A stretch of DNA of 49,456 nt from the NCBI GenBank assembly GCA_902510995.1, contig CABXDL010000001.1, forward strand, positions 1 to 49,456. The letters are read 5' to 3'. A program made the translations under genes and the position numbers. This document shows positions 1-9,633 of this stretch, piece by piece (within the stretch, counting starts at the first letter, position 1; each line of letters starts with the position of its first letter). Origin of the DNA: an uncultured Candidatus Actinomarina sp. Lineage in GTDB: Bacteria > Actinomycetota > Acidimicrobiia > Actinomarinales > Actinomarinaceae. A model generated the notes under the pieces. That model ran no database searches and was not told the origin of the DNA. It saw nothing but the letters and a program-made list of their open reading frames with translations.

Positions 1-3000
1 TATTTCCATAACGATGATTTGTTATAGATATAGATTGCTCTTTTACCCAGCAAAGCAATTCCTGACTTCCGTTCTGAGTCATTCCTCTCTCGTCAACAGT
101 TGCTCCAGAGTTAAATATGTGGGTTGGAATTTCTTTATTAGTCGATAGCCATCTTATTTTTTCAAAGGTAGTTATGTCTAAAGTAGACTCTTCACCCAAC
201 AAAAAATCGTTGGAAACTATCTCTATATTTATTTTTAATAAACCTGCTATCCAAAATATTAGGCTTGTAAGTTCTTTTGAAAAGTCATCGTCTGTCACAA
301 CCAAGATGTTCTTATAGGGAATATATCTTTTAAAGTTTCTTTCTGACTTCATATCTCCAAGTTTTATTGCCTTGTTCCCAACTTCTTCCCATGTTCTCTT
401 AAATTCATATCTTAAAGTTTCTAAATTTTCTACTAATTTATATTTACGAAACATTGAAACATAATGATCTCCTCCTGCTTTTGCAGTTGGACCAAAACTA
501 CTTTTCTTCCAACCACCAAAAGGGTGCCTATTTACAACTGCTCCCGTTGTTGTTCTGTTAACGTACAAGTTCCCAGCTTCTACATTTTCAATCCAATATT
601 CACACTCCTTTTCATTCAAAGATTGAATTCCAGCTGTTAGTCCGTATTCAACAGAGTTTTGCCAATCAATTGCTTGTTTTAAATCTTTTGCTTTCATTAC
701 TCCTAGCACTGGGCCAAACCATTCATTTTGATGAGTCCATGAACCAGGCGTTACATTAATTTTTACACCAGGAGACCACGTATAGACACTTTCTAACTGC
801 TTAGGCTCAACAAGCCATTCTTCTCCTTGATCAAGTTCCTCAATTACTTTTGACAAATTTTTATTTACTGGACTAATCAATGGGCCGACTGATGTTGAAA
901 GGTCTGATGGGTCTCCGGCTTTAAGTGATTCAACTGCATCCTTTAGTTGTTTGAAGAAAGCTGGATTATCGTATATTGATCCTTCAACAATAGCTAAGCT
1001 TGCAGCAGAGCATTTTTGTCCAGCATGTCCAAAAGCAGAGTCAATAATATCCTTTACTGCTGTGTCAATATCAGCACTTGCAGTAACAACAATTGAATTT
1101 TTTCCACTTGTCTCAGCAAGGAGTCTTAATGTTGGTTTCCATTTTTTAAACAATAAAGCTGTTTCATAAGACCCTGTAAGCACAACTGCATCGACATCTT
1201 TGTGGGTTATAAGATATTTGCCTACCTCATTATCTTCTGAGGGTAGAAAATGTAAAACTGATTTTGGTACTCCAGCTTCCCATAGCTGGTTAACTAATTC
1301 CCAAGCAACCAATACACTTTCTGGGGCTGGTTTAAATATAACACTATTTCCTGAAACTAAAGCAGCTGCAATTCCTCCCATAGGTATTGCATAAGGAAAA
1401 TTCCAAGGTGGAGCAACCACTACAACCCCTAATGCTAAAGAGTCTTTATCAAGATTCTGCGATGACAAAGCATAAAATCTTGCAAAATCGATAGCTTCAG
1501 ATATTTCGGGATCTGCTTCAGAGATAGTTTTTCCAGTATCTCTCATCATTGCAGCTATTAATCGAGGTCTATTTTCTTCCATTATCTTCGCACAATTACC
1601 CATAATCTCTTTGATATTTTCTATGCTTGTTTTCTCCCAATTGCTCTGTTCAAATTTTGCAATCCTTACTGCGTCGTCTATTACATCTTTTGTTGATATG
1701 TTGTATGAATATAGAGTTTTTCCATCTTTTCCGGGCTCAAGACCATTCTTGTTTTCTAAATTTAGATATTCTTTTCCGCTTACAACAACTGGGATAAGAT
1801 TCTCACCAAAAACATATTCTTTATTTTTTATTAGTTCAATAAACTCTGGATTAGTTAAGTCCTGATTCGCTTGATTTACAAATAAACCTTCTTCAAAAGA
1901 TACTTCTCTTGTTTTGTTGTCTTCAGCTCTCCTTCTGCTGTCTGTATTTACAACATGAGACATATGTATTGAATCAATAAATCTTTTTGCTTGTTGGTTG
2001 AATTGTTTATTTCCTGGGGCAATGTCAAATGACGCTCTTAAATAGTTTTCATCAGAGGTATTCTCATCTAATCTCCTTACAAGATAAGCAACAGCTGAAG
2101 GAAAATCTGCATCTGAAGTAACTGGAGAGTAAAGAAGTACTGAACCAAATCTTTCTTTAACAGCAAGAGCCTCTGGGTTAGCCATCCCATCCAACATTTC
2201 AATCTCAACCTGCTCTTTGCAATCTCTTATCTGTCCAAGGGTTTGTGCAAAAGCAATATGAAATAAGTTATGACTTGCTACACCAATAGTTAAAAAATCT
2301 TTAAGGTGTGAGTCAATAGCAGCATTAATTAACCTTGCATAGCTTGCATCAACTTCTTCCTTACTTTCATATGGTCCTGCTTTCCATCCATTTAGTTCGC
2401 TTTCTGTTCTTTCCATAGCTAAATTTGCACCCTTAACAATTCTTACCTTTACTCTTGCTCCAGTTTTTTCATATCTTTGTTTAGCCCAAACAATTAGATC
2501 TTCAAAAGCTAAATGCGAATCTGGTAAATATGCTTGTAAAACAATTCCTGCATAAAGGTTTTCAAACTTTTCTTCATCAAGAAGCTTTTTGAAGACATCG
2601 ACTGTTACTTCTAAATCTCTATATTCCTCCATATCAAGATTTACAAAAACATTCTCTTCTATTGCTTTGCTGTAAATTACTCTAAGTTTTTCAGCAACTC
2701 TATTAACTGAACCTTCATGGTCTACTTCTTTAAGCTGGCTAACTATTGCAGATATCTTTACAGAAATATAAGTAACTTCTTCTAATTCCATTACAGATAG
2801 GATCTCTTTGTATCTTTTATCTGCTTCTTCTTCCCCTAGGACTGCTTCACCAAGTACGTTTACATTTATATCAATATCTTCTTGTTTTCTTTCTTGAATA
2901 TATGTTGTCAGTTTTTTTCTTTCAGAATTTGAAATTATTCCTTTAGAACTTAACTTGATTCTTGTTTCAACAATATATTTTGTAAGACCTGGAAAAATAT

Positions 3001-3295
3001 TTGAAATTAAGATAATTACTTTTAACCCTATAAAATCAATCAAACCAAGCCCTTTTAGTGTTACTTTTTGACTTATATCTCTTAATATTTTTCCTGAAGC
3101 CTTTGAGGAGGAAACCCTCATAACTTCATCTGTGAGGTGCATAGTGGTTTCAAGAGTTTTTGAATTGTTGAGAATTCTTGAGAATTGAGTCTTCCTTCTT
3201 TTATCTTTAGGCTTTGCTTTCTTTGAAGCTATTTCAATTAACTCTGTAGCAAGGTATACAGAATCATCAATTGTTACTTGTGAAATTATCTCCAT
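1..3295 (-). CDS. putA: Bifunctional proline dehydrogenase / delta-1-pyrroline-5-carboxylate dehydrogenase, C-terminus truncated by window edge
   Basis: Manual minus-strand translation from ATG at 3295 (MEIISQVTIDDSVYLATELIEIASK...) is open to position 1. It contains PRODH-like (YLPDSHLAFEDLIVWAKQRYEKTGARVKVRIVKGAN) and ALDH motifs (APPWNFPYAIPMGGIAAALVSGNSVIFKPAP, VVLTGSYETA, GQKCSAAS). Absent from the ORF track because it runs off the edge. Confidence 0.93.
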   Translation of the reverse strand, partial: MEIISQVTIDDSVYLATELIEIASKKAKPKDKRRKTQFSRILNNSKTLETTMHLTDEVMRVSSSKASGKILRDISQKVTLKGLGLIDFIGLKVIILISNIFPGLTKYIVETRIKLSSKGIISNSERKKLTTYIQERKQEDIDINVNVLGEAVLGEEEADKRYKEILSVMELEEVTYISVKISAIVSQLKEVDHEGSVNRVAEKLRVIYSKAIEENVFVNLDMEEYRDLEVTVDVFKKLLDEEKFENLYAGIVLQAYLPDSHLAFEDLIVWAKQRYEKTGARVKVRIVKGANLAMERTESELNGWKAGPYESKEEVDASYARLINAAIDSHLKDFLTIGVASHNLFHIAFAQTLGQIRDCKEQVEIEMLDGMANPEALAVKERFGSVLLYSPVTSDADFPSAVAYLVRRLDENTSDENYLRASFDIAPGNKQFNQQAKRFIDSIHMSHVVNTDSRRRAEDNKTREVSFEEGLFVNQANQDLTNPEFIELIKNKEYVFGENLIPVVVSGKEYLNLENKNGLEPGKDGKTLYSYNISTKDVIDDAVRIAKFEQSNWEKTSIENIKEIMGNCAKIMEENRPRLIAAMMRDTGKTISEADPEISEAIDFARFYALSSQNLDKDSLALGVVVVAPPWNFPYAIPMGGIAAALVSGNSVIFKPAPESVLVAWELVNQLWEAGVPKSVLHFLPSEDNEVGKYLITHKDVDAVVLTGSYETALLFKKWKPTLRLLAETSGKNSIVVTASADIDTAVKDIIDSAFGHAGQKCSAASLAIVEGSIYDNPAFFKQLKDAVESLKAGDPSDLSTSVGPLISPVNKNLSKVIEELDQGEEWLVEPKQLESVYTWSPGVKINVTPGSWTHQNEWFGPVLGVMKAKDLKQAIDWQNSVEYGLTAGIQSLNEKECEYWIENVEAGNLYVNRTTTGAVVNRHPFGGWKKSSFGPTAKAGGDHYVSMFRKYKLVENLETLRYEFKRTWEEVGNKAIKLGDMKSERNFKRYIPYKNILVVTDDDFSKELTSLIFWIAGLLKINIEIVSNDFLLGEESTLDITTFEKIRWLSTNKEIPTHIFNSGATVDERGMTQNGSQELLCWVKEQSISITNHRYGN

Positions 3296-3327
3296 CTTAT
3301 ATTTATTCTATTACGTTTTAAAAAGGC

Positions 3328-4620
3328 TTAATAGTTTTTTAATGTATTAATGAGGCTTTGAATCAGCTTTTCAATATCTTCTATGCAAACACTTTCATTT
3401 GGAGCGTGTGCGTTTCCTTCATCATCTCCTGGGCCTATTAGTACCAGTTCAGCATCTGGGAATTGATCTGTAAAAACATTCGCAAAAGGTATTGAGCCCC
3501 CAACCCCCATGAACGCGGGCTCTGTTTTCCATACTTCTCTAAATTCTTTAATTAATTTTTTAGTAAATTCTTTATTTGGATCTGCAACGACTCCACTTCC
3601 TTTTGACTCAGGAATAAATTTTACATTTGCATTCCAAGGAGTATTTTTCTTTATGTGTTCCTCAAGCATTTTCATTGCATGTTCTGGATCTTCTGTGGGT
3701 GGAAGCCTTAAACTAACCTTTGCCTTCGTTTTTGGGATTAGAAGGTTAATTGATTCATCTACACCTGGAGCATCTATAGCCAATACGCTTAATGCTGGTT
3801 CCAACCAAAGTCTCTTTGAATAACTGTCTGTTTCAAACAAATTAATTTCTTCTGATCCCATTATCTTTTTAATGTCCTCTTTTGGAATTTCAAAAACTTC
3901 AGCATCTGTTGGAGTTAACCCTTCAATCTGTAGCTCTCCTTTTTCGTTATGAAAAGAAGAAATTATTTTACTAAGTATCATAAATGCATCTGGAACAACC
4001 CCTCCACCAAGACCAGAATGAACTGCATTCATTGGTTGCTCAACAACTATTGTTCCATCAACTAAGCCTCTTAAAGAAGTGGTCACTGTTGGAAGACCTG
4101 ATTTAATATTTCCTGAATCAGCAATAACTATTACATCTGCTTCTAAATCCTTTTTGTTCTCAATGATAAATTGTTCCATTGTGGGAGAACCTATTTCTTC
4201 TTCTCCTTCAATAAATACTTTTATATTCACAGGTAAATCTTCAATTAAATTCTTTATAACTTGATGATGGGTTATAACTCCAGCTTTGTTGTCCCCTGAT
4301 CCTCTTCCGTATAATCTTCCGTTAATAATTTCAGGTGTAAAAGGATCTGTCTTCCAAAGTTCCATATCTCCTACAGGCTGAACATCGTGATGAGCGTAAA
4401 GTAATACTGTTTTTCTTGATGGAAGTATTTCTGTTTGGGCTAATACGGCTGGTTTCCCATCTCCACTTTTTGCAACTTTAGATGTTAACCCTAAATCTTC
4501 AAACAAATCTTTAACAAAGATTGCTGACTTCTCTAAGTCGGCATATCTTCCTGGTTCTGAACTTACTGATGGTATTTCTACAAATGTAGATAACAAATTA
4601 ACTATTTCTTTTGAACTCAT
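3328..4620 (-). CDS. M20 family metallopeptidase (dipeptidase-like)
   Basis: ORF 430 aa; LLYAHHDVQPVG, GRGSGDNKAG, EGEEEIGSP motifs. Confidence 0.9.
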   Translation of the reverse strand: MSSKEIVNLLSTFVEIPSVSSEPGRYADLEKSAIFVKDLFEDLGLTSKVAKSGDGKPAVLAQTEILPSRKTVLLYAHHDVQPVGDMELWKTDPFTPEIINGRLYGRGSGDNKAGVITHHQVIKNLIEDLPVNIKVFIEGEEEIGSPTMEQFIIENKKDLEADVIVIADSGNIKSGLPTVTTSLRGLVDGTIVVEQPMNAVHSGLGGGVVPDAFMILSKIISSFHNEKGELQIEGLTPTDAEVFEIPKEDIKKIMGSEEINLFETDSYSKRLWLEPALSVLAIDAPGVDESINLLIPKTKAKVSLRLPPTEDPEHAMKMLEEHIKKNTPWNANVKFIPESKGSGVVADPNKEFTKKLIKEFREVWKTEPAFMGVGGSIPFANVFTDQFPDAELVLIGPGDDEGNAHAPNESVCIEDIEKLIQSLINTLKNY

Positions 4621-4646
4621 ATAAACATACTAAAGACTGCTGTTAA

Positions 4647-7292
4647 TTATTCATAGGAGATTGCTTCTAAGATGTTCTGCCTAGATGCTTTAATTGCAGG
4701 GAGTACTGCAGCAATTACTCCTGCAATAATTGAAATACCTATCCAAGTAAAAGTTTGCGAGATAGATACAGTAAAGTTGCTGAAACCATCTTCCTCCAAT
4801 GCTTTAATAAGACTCCAAGCAAAGAATATTCCGAGACTTGTTCCTAAAAATGCTCCAAATATTGAAATTATTGATGACTCTATAAATATCATTCTCCTTA
4901 CTTGCTTCCTATATGTTCCTATTGCTCTCATTAGTCCTATTTCTCTTGTTCTCTCGTAAACAGATAGAGAAAGCGTATTTGTTATTCCAAATAATGCAAC
5001 AAATACTGATATAGATAAAAATCCATATATAACATTCAACAATTGCTGTATCTGGTTGTTTGCCTCCTCAACTAAACCATCTTGGTCTCTTAATTTCGCT
5101 CCAGGATAGTCAGATAAAATAGCATCTAATTTGTCTTGAGTAGCTTGATTTTTTTCTTTTACATTAAAATATATCTCCGTGTCTAACGATTCATTAGAAA
5201 AGAAAGTGTAATTTTCTAACAATAGAAAGAACTCAGCTGGTGGGGGTGTTGTCCAGTCAAAAATATAGGCAATTGTAAAAGTCATCACTCCTTCTTCAGG
5301 TATTGTAAGGGTTATTTCATCACCAATATCAATATTGTCTCTCTCTGCTTTTTGTTTAAGTACGCCCATGGAATTAAGTTTTACAAAATCTTCCTTTGAT
5401 CCAGATATACTCTCTGTTTTTATTAAGTCAAATATAGCTTCATCAACAGCTCCTAAGATAAGGGGTCTGTCTTCGTAACCTACAATAGTTGCTCTTGATC
5501 TAGATAACTTAGTCACTTCTTCTAATTCAATGAGTTCGTCTGAGAGGCCTGTTGGGATTCCTGGAGAAACAAATACTTGAGCTGCGCTGACTTGGTAATC
5601 TGCTTTTACAACTTCACCTACAACTGATTCTGCTTGTGCTTTAAAGGAAGTTGTTATTACGTTTGCAAGAGAAATTAATGTTAATCCAATCATCAAGGCA
5701 GAAGCTGTAGATGCTGTCCTTCTCGGTGTTCTTTTTGAGTTCTCTGTTGCAAGCTTTCCTAAGATTCCAAAAATTATTTCGTATATCTTATCAAATAAAA
5801 ATACGAAAGGTTTTGTAATTGATGGTGTAATTATAGATATACCAATAAAAATTACTCCTGCTCCAAAGCCAACTTGTTGTAGCCCAGATAGTGAAGGTAA
5901 GTCTAAAAAGTCATATAAAACACCGAACAACATAGTAAAACCTAAAGTTGTAACAGCTGAACCAAAAATTAGTCTTTTAATTAAAGACTTGCGCTTAGGG
6001 GTTAGAGTGCTCTCTCTAATTGCCTCCATGGGACTAACTTGGGAAGCTTTTCTTGCTGGGAGAAGTGAAGATAAAATTGTTACAGATATACCAACTATGG
6101 CTCCTGTGATTGCAGCTTCTGTTGTTAAGACAAGAGGCCCATCAGGTAATCCGAATTCAAAATATTTCAGGCCTTCCTTTACAGCTACTGCCAGCCCAAT
6201 ACCTAGCCCAATTCCTATTCCAGAACCTATTACAGACATAAAAATTGACTCCGAAAGAACTAACCTATATATCTGATTCTTTGATGTTCCTAACGCTCTA
6301 AGAAGTGATAACTCTTTTGTTCTCTGTAATAAAAGGATCCTAAAAGTATTCTGAATAATGAAAGCTCCAACAAAAAGTGCTATCCCTGCAAAAACATTCA
6401 AAATAGTATTAAAGAAATTTAACCCTTGCTTGATCCCATCTGCTTGTTCCGCTGCTGCTTCCTGTGCGTTAATAACCTCTAAGTTTCCCTCGCCTAAGCC
6501 TTCTATTAAACCTCTAACTGTTTCTATATCTGCATTGTTCTCAATAACAATATTTATTAAATCAACCCCTCCTTCTGAATCTAGTAATCTCTGGGCCGTC
6601 TTAAATTCAAATAAAGCAAATGTAGCTCCGCCAGGAGAACCTACGTTTGCAAACTCAGCTATGCCAACAATCGTAAAGGAAGCGGGAGTAGAGCCTGCCA
6701 ATACAGTTACCCTGTCTCCAACTGAATACCCATTATTTTCAGCTGTAGTTACGTCCATCACAACTTCTTTGTTATTTACCGGCGGTTTCCCTTCAACTAA
6801 CTCCCACTGTTTTGCATAAGGAGAAGTATCCCATGCGCCACCAAATGTTGGGGCAAAACCATTAGAAATAAATATAGTTTCACTACATTGCCTCTCATAA
6901 GTGTGGCATTCCCTAGGGACGACTTTAATATACTGGGCAAAACCCAGTACCTCACCCCAGGCTCCTTTTACTCCTGGTAGCTCTTGGATTTCTTTTATTT
7001 TTGAGTCAGGAATTTTCTTTAAGTCAAAAGAAACTGGACCTTGTCCTCCGCTTCCTGCAAAATCTCCAGCAAATTCTTCTTGTACCGGGTTTACAACTAA
7101 GTCAATTCCTTCGTATATTCCAGAAAATAAATTATCAAAAGCAGACTTATTGCTTTCAGAAAATATACTTGATGCAATAATTACTGCTACTCCTAATATT
7201 ATTGAAGATGTAGTGAGCAGTATCCGTACCGGGTATGTCTTTAAATTCTTCCAAGCAATTAGAAATAGCGGTCTTTTCGTAAAGCCGTACAT
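4647..7292 (-). CDS. ABC transporter permease with two FtsX/MacB-type domains
   Basis: 881 aa; repeated LSLLRALGTSKNQI / IGLMRAIGTYRKQV motifs, ends with PAIKASRQNILEAISYE; adjacent ATPase. Confidence 0.9.
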   Translation of the reverse strand: MYGFTKRPLFLIAWKNLKTYPVRILLTTSSIILGVAVIIASSIFSESNKSAFDNLFSGIYEGIDLVVNPVQEEFAGDFAGSGGQGPVSFDLKKIPDSKIKEIQELPGVKGAWGEVLGFAQYIKVVPRECHTYERQCSETIFISNGFAPTFGGAWDTSPYAKQWELVEGKPPVNNKEVVMDVTTAENNGYSVGDRVTVLAGSTPASFTIVGIAEFANVGSPGGATFALFEFKTAQRLLDSEGGVDLINIVIENNADIETVRGLIEGLGEGNLEVINAQEAAAEQADGIKQGLNFFNTILNVFAGIALFVGAFIIQNTFRILLLQRTKELSLLRALGTSKNQIYRLVLSESIFMSVIGSGIGIGLGIGLAVAVKEGLKYFEFGLPDGPLVLTTEAAITGAIVGISVTILSSLLPARKASQVSPMEAIRESTLTPKRKSLIKRLIFGSAVTTLGFTMLFGVLYDFLDLPSLSGLQQVGFGAGVIFIGISIITPSITKPFVFLFDKIYEIIFGILGKLATENSKRTPRRTASTASALMIGLTLISLANVITTSFKAQAESVVGEVVKADYQVSAAQVFVSPGIPTGLSDELIELEEVTKLSRSRATIVGYEDRPLILGAVDEAIFDLIKTESISGSKEDFVKLNSMGVLKQKAERDNIDIGDEITLTIPEEGVMTFTIAYIFDWTTPPPAEFFLLLENYTFFSNESLDTEIYFNVKEKNQATQDKLDAILSDYPGAKLRDQDGLVEEANNQIQQLLNVIYGFLSISVFVALFGITNTLSLSVYERTREIGLMRAIGTYRKQVRRMIFIESSIISIFGAFLGTSLGIFFAWSLIKALEEDGFSNFTVSISQTFTWIGISIIAGVIAAVLPAIKASRQNILEAISYE

Positions 7293-8021
7293 TTATATAT
7301 CTGTTAATGAAGTTACTTGTGAGACTATCTCTTCTTGAGTTGGGTTGTCTAAATCGTTCGCAATTTCTCCATCTTTTAACATAATTACTCTTTCTGCAAA
7401 AGAAGCTGCGTATGGATCGTGGGTAACCATTACAATCGTTTGGTTTAACTCACTAACTATTGATTTCATAAAAACTAAAAGCTCCTTGCTAGATTTTGAA
7501 TCTAAGTTCCCAGAAGGCTCATCAGCAAATATAACTTCCGGCTTTGAAGCCATTGCTCTTGCTGCAGCAACTCTTTGTTGCTGTCCTCCTGATAATTCAT
7601 TAGGCCTGTGTGTTAATCTGTCTCCAATATCCATAGTGTTTATAATTTTTTCAACCCAATCCTGTTCGGGTTTTTTGCCTGCAACAGAGGATGGGAGTGT
7701 TATATTTTCCTCAGCAGTCAAAGTTGGTATCAAATTAAATGCTTGAAAGATAAAACCAAAACTATCTCTTCTCATCTTTGTTAACTGCTTATCGTTCAGT
7801 GAAGCTAGGTCAACGCCTTTAATCAAAATAGATCCGGAACTAACCTTATCAAGGCCAGCTAAGCAATGAAGAAGGGTTGATTTTCCAGACCCTGATGGAC
7901 CCATGATTGCAGTAAACTGATTCTGATTAAAGGTAGTATTTATAGAATTTAAAGCTGTTACAGCTGTTTCTTTTTCTCCATAAACCTTAGTTAGGTCTAT
8001 TGTTTCAATTAATTTACTCAC
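7293..8021 (-). CDS. ABC transporter ATP-binding protein (LolD/MacB type)
   Basis: Walker A GPSGSGKST, signature LSGGQQQRVAAARA, Walker B VIFADEPSGNLD. Confidence 0.95.
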   Translation of the reverse strand: MSKLIETIDLTKVYGEKETAVTALNSINTTFNQNQFTAIMGPSGSGKSTLLHCLAGLDKVSSGSILIKGVDLASLNDKQLTKMRRDSFGFIFQAFNLIPTLTAEENITLPSSVAGKKPEQDWVEKIINTMDIGDRLTHRPNELSGGQQQRVAAARAMASKPEVIFADEPSGNLDSKSSKELLVFMKSIVSELNQTIVMVTHDPYAASFAERVIMLKDGEIANDLDNPTQEEIVSQVTSLTDI

Positions 8022-8070
8022 GATTAAAAGAATAGAGCTAATCGCGGGTTATGAGATTTTTATATTTGAA

Positions 8071-8100
8071 TTGTTATTTACTAATTTTAATGTGTATTCT
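8071..8100 (+). promoter_or_regulatory. Putative promoter for a leaderless Trp-codon small ORF
   Basis: TTGTTA (8071-8076), 18-nt spacer, TATTCT (8095-8100), then 7 nt to ATG at 8108. Confidence 0.35.
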
Positions 8101-8107
8101 TTTACCA

Positions 8108-8152
8108 ATGTTAAAAACAAACAACTGGAATTGGTGGAATTTACTTACATAA
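8108..8152 (+). CDS. Putative 14-aa leader peptide MLKTNNWNWWNLLT (also the C-terminus of a 33-aa ORF starting at 8051)
   Basis: ATG...TAA with three Trp codons in four residues, followed by an intrinsic terminator 25 nt downstream. Confidence 0.4.
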   Translation: MLKTNNWNWWNLLT

Positions 8153-8177
8153 GTGCCTAGTTTCTATTGTTTAAATT

Positions 8178-8203
8178 AACCGGGCACAGCCCGGTTTTTT
8201 TGT
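8178..8203 (+). terminator. Rho-independent terminator
   Basis: AACCGGGC-ACA-GCCCGGTT perfect 8-bp stem followed by a T-run on the + strand. Confidence 0.8.
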
Positions 8204-8226
8204 TTTAACTGTCACTGAAATTAAAC

Positions 8227-8246
8227 ATCCGGGCTCAAAGCCCAAA
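8227..8246 (-). terminator. Possible hairpin terminator for the minus-strand 2H phosphoesterase gene
   Basis: Minus strand TTTGGGCTTTGAGCCCGGATGTTTAATTT directly after the stop codon at 8247; weak T tract. Confidence 0.4.
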
Positions 8247-8723
8247 CTAGTCTAAAGAGATTGATGTAACTTCTTTCCAGCTTGATACATCAGGACCTGT
8301 TATGTAAAGCTCTAAGGTGTCGAAAACTCCCTCAATTGGTAGTAAATTATTAATTTCATCAATAGAAAAATTCAATGGTAGTTCATTCCCATAAAATAAT
8401 GAAAGATGAGGAGTCCAAAGACTAGGCCATGCCTCTATTGATGAAACAGCATTAAAAAAAGGGAAATTATCTGATGAGGTTAAAAATAATCTCTGAAAGT
8501 AAGTATTTCCTGTTCCTACAGAATCAAAATTAACTATAATTTTTTTCTTGTTGATCTTCTCAAGTGTTTCTTCAGCTTTCTGTAAAGAATGTATATTTGT
8601 AACAAGGGTTACGTGTGGGTTAAAAGGCTTCGTCTCTTCTTTTTCTGCAATCTCATTAATAAGTTCTTTAGCTTTATCTAAGCTTTTATTTGTAGATTTA
8701 GCCCAAATAGAATAAATATCCAT
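8247..8723 (-). CDS. 2H phosphoesterase / 2'-5' RNA ligase-cyclic phosphodiesterase family protein
   Basis: Two HxT/S motifs, PHVTLV and PHLSLFY, about 100 aa apart in a 158-aa protein. Confidence 0.75.
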   Translation of the reverse strand: MDIYSIWAKSTNKSLDKAKELINEIAEKEETKPFNPHVTLVTNIHSLQKAEETLEKINKKKIIVNFDSVGTGNTYFQRLFLTSSDNFPFFNAVSSIEAWPSLWTPHLSLFYGNELPLNFSIDEINNLLPIEGVFDTLELYITGPDVSSWKEVTSISLD

Positions 8724-8727
8724 ATAT

Positions 8728-9204
8728 CTAAATTATATTTAGTATTTTTGCTTCAGTCACCCTAAGTAGGTCTTCTGTTTTTAACTTAAATAATGAACTA
8801 GGCGTTCCAGCCGCACACCAAATCTCATCAAATTCAACTAGTGTAATATCCATAAAATAAATAGGGGTGTTCTTGTGACCAAGTGGGGCAACTCCTCCAA
8901 TTGCAAAACCTGTGTTTTCTCTAACATAATCTGCATCTGCTTTTTCTATCATTAAATTCGTTAGCTTTTGAAAAGATTCTAAATTTACTCTGTTTGGTCC
9001 TGAAACAAATATTTGGACAAGTTTGTTTTTAGTACTTTCGAAGAAAACAATTGATTTTGCTATTTGTTTTATGTCACAATTTATAGCGTCTGCTGCTTCT
9101 TGAGAGGTTTTTGTTGAAACATCAAGGTTTAATATTTCAATATTTATATTTTCTTCTTTAAAAGCTTCTATTACTTTTTCTTGTGAGTTATGTTTTTTTT
9201 TCAT
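8728..9204 (-). CDS. YbaK/EbsC-type aminoacyl-tRNA deacylase
   Basis: IKQIAKSIVF, VSGPNRVNL, GFAIGGVAPLGH, AGTPSSLFKL family motifs. Confidence 0.88.
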   Translation of the reverse strand: MKKKHNSQEKVIEAFKEENINIEILNLDVSTKTSQEAADAINCDIKQIAKSIVFFESTKNKLVQIFVSGPNRVNLESFQKLTNLMIEKADADYVRENTGFAIGGVAPLGHKNTPIYFMDITLVEFDEIWCAAGTPSSLFKLKTEDLLRVTEAKILNII

Positions 9205-9207
9205 TCA

Positions 9208-9633
9208 TTAGGGGTTCACAATTATTCTAGCAAACTCAACCCCAGATTCATGATCTTCTATCTCAAACTCACCAGCTATAGATAAATCTATAGTTAGTTT
9301 ATTTTCTTTGTCTGGATACACCATAAAATCAATATCGTATCCATGAATATGAATCTCTGTTTCAACGGTAGTAATAAAATATAATTTTGCTTTATCAGAT
9401 AGGTTATAAGTTAATATCTGTAGGTTTTCTGGAGCAGTTTCTGGAACAACAACTTCATCAAAATAAACTTCTCCTTCTTCATCATGGTGTCCTTCTTCAT
9501 CATGATCATCTTCATCATGGTGTCCTTCTTCATCATGATCATCTTTCATCATGGTGTCCTTCTTCATCATGGTGATCATGGTTGTGCCCAACGTCAATAT
9601 AGTCGTGAGCAAGAGCTGAAACAGTTCCTCCAA
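9208..9633 (-). CDS. Cupredoxin-like domain ORF; probably the frameshifted C-terminal part of the upstream ZIP gene
   Basis: Frame reads (DDHDEEGHHDE)n then VETEIHIHGYDIDFMVYPDKENKLTIDLSIAGEFEIEDHESGVEFARIIVNP, a cupredoxin-like fold pattern; N-terminus overlaps the ZIP gene out of frame. Confidence 0.6.
   Translation of the reverse strand: MEELFQLLLTTILTLGTTMITMMKKDTMMKDDHDEEGHHDEDDHDEEGHHDEEGEVYFDEVVVPETAPENLQILTYNLSDKAKLYFITTVETEIHIHGYDIDFMVYPDKENKLTIDLSIAGEFEIEDHESGVEFARIIVNP
9480..9570. repeat. 33-bp tandem repeat (about 2.7 copies) encoding DDHDEEGHHDE
   Basis: Copies at 9480-9512, 9513-9546 (34 bp, one extra T) and a partial copy from 9547; unit CATCATGGTGTCCTTCTTCATCATGATCATCTT. Confidence 0.92.

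Noticed and set aside
117-1865. Plus-strand ORFs in 117-1865
   Set aside because: Antisense to the PutA coding region that runs off the window edge.
4672-7338. Long plus-strand ORFs within the ABC permease (4672-4959, 5989-6276, 6358-6819, 6901-7338)
   Set aside because: Overlap a well-supported minus-strand gene; compositional antisense ORFs.
8051-8107. Longer 33-aa reading of the Trp-rich ORF starting at 8051
   Set aside because: No SD; promoter-like elements fall inside it, and the internal ATG at 8108 fits a leaderless start better. Not fully excluded.
9480-9580. Short tandem repeats that could suggest a CRISPR-like array
   Set aside because: Repeats are contiguous with no unique spacers and encode an in-frame His/Asp/Glu-rich linker.
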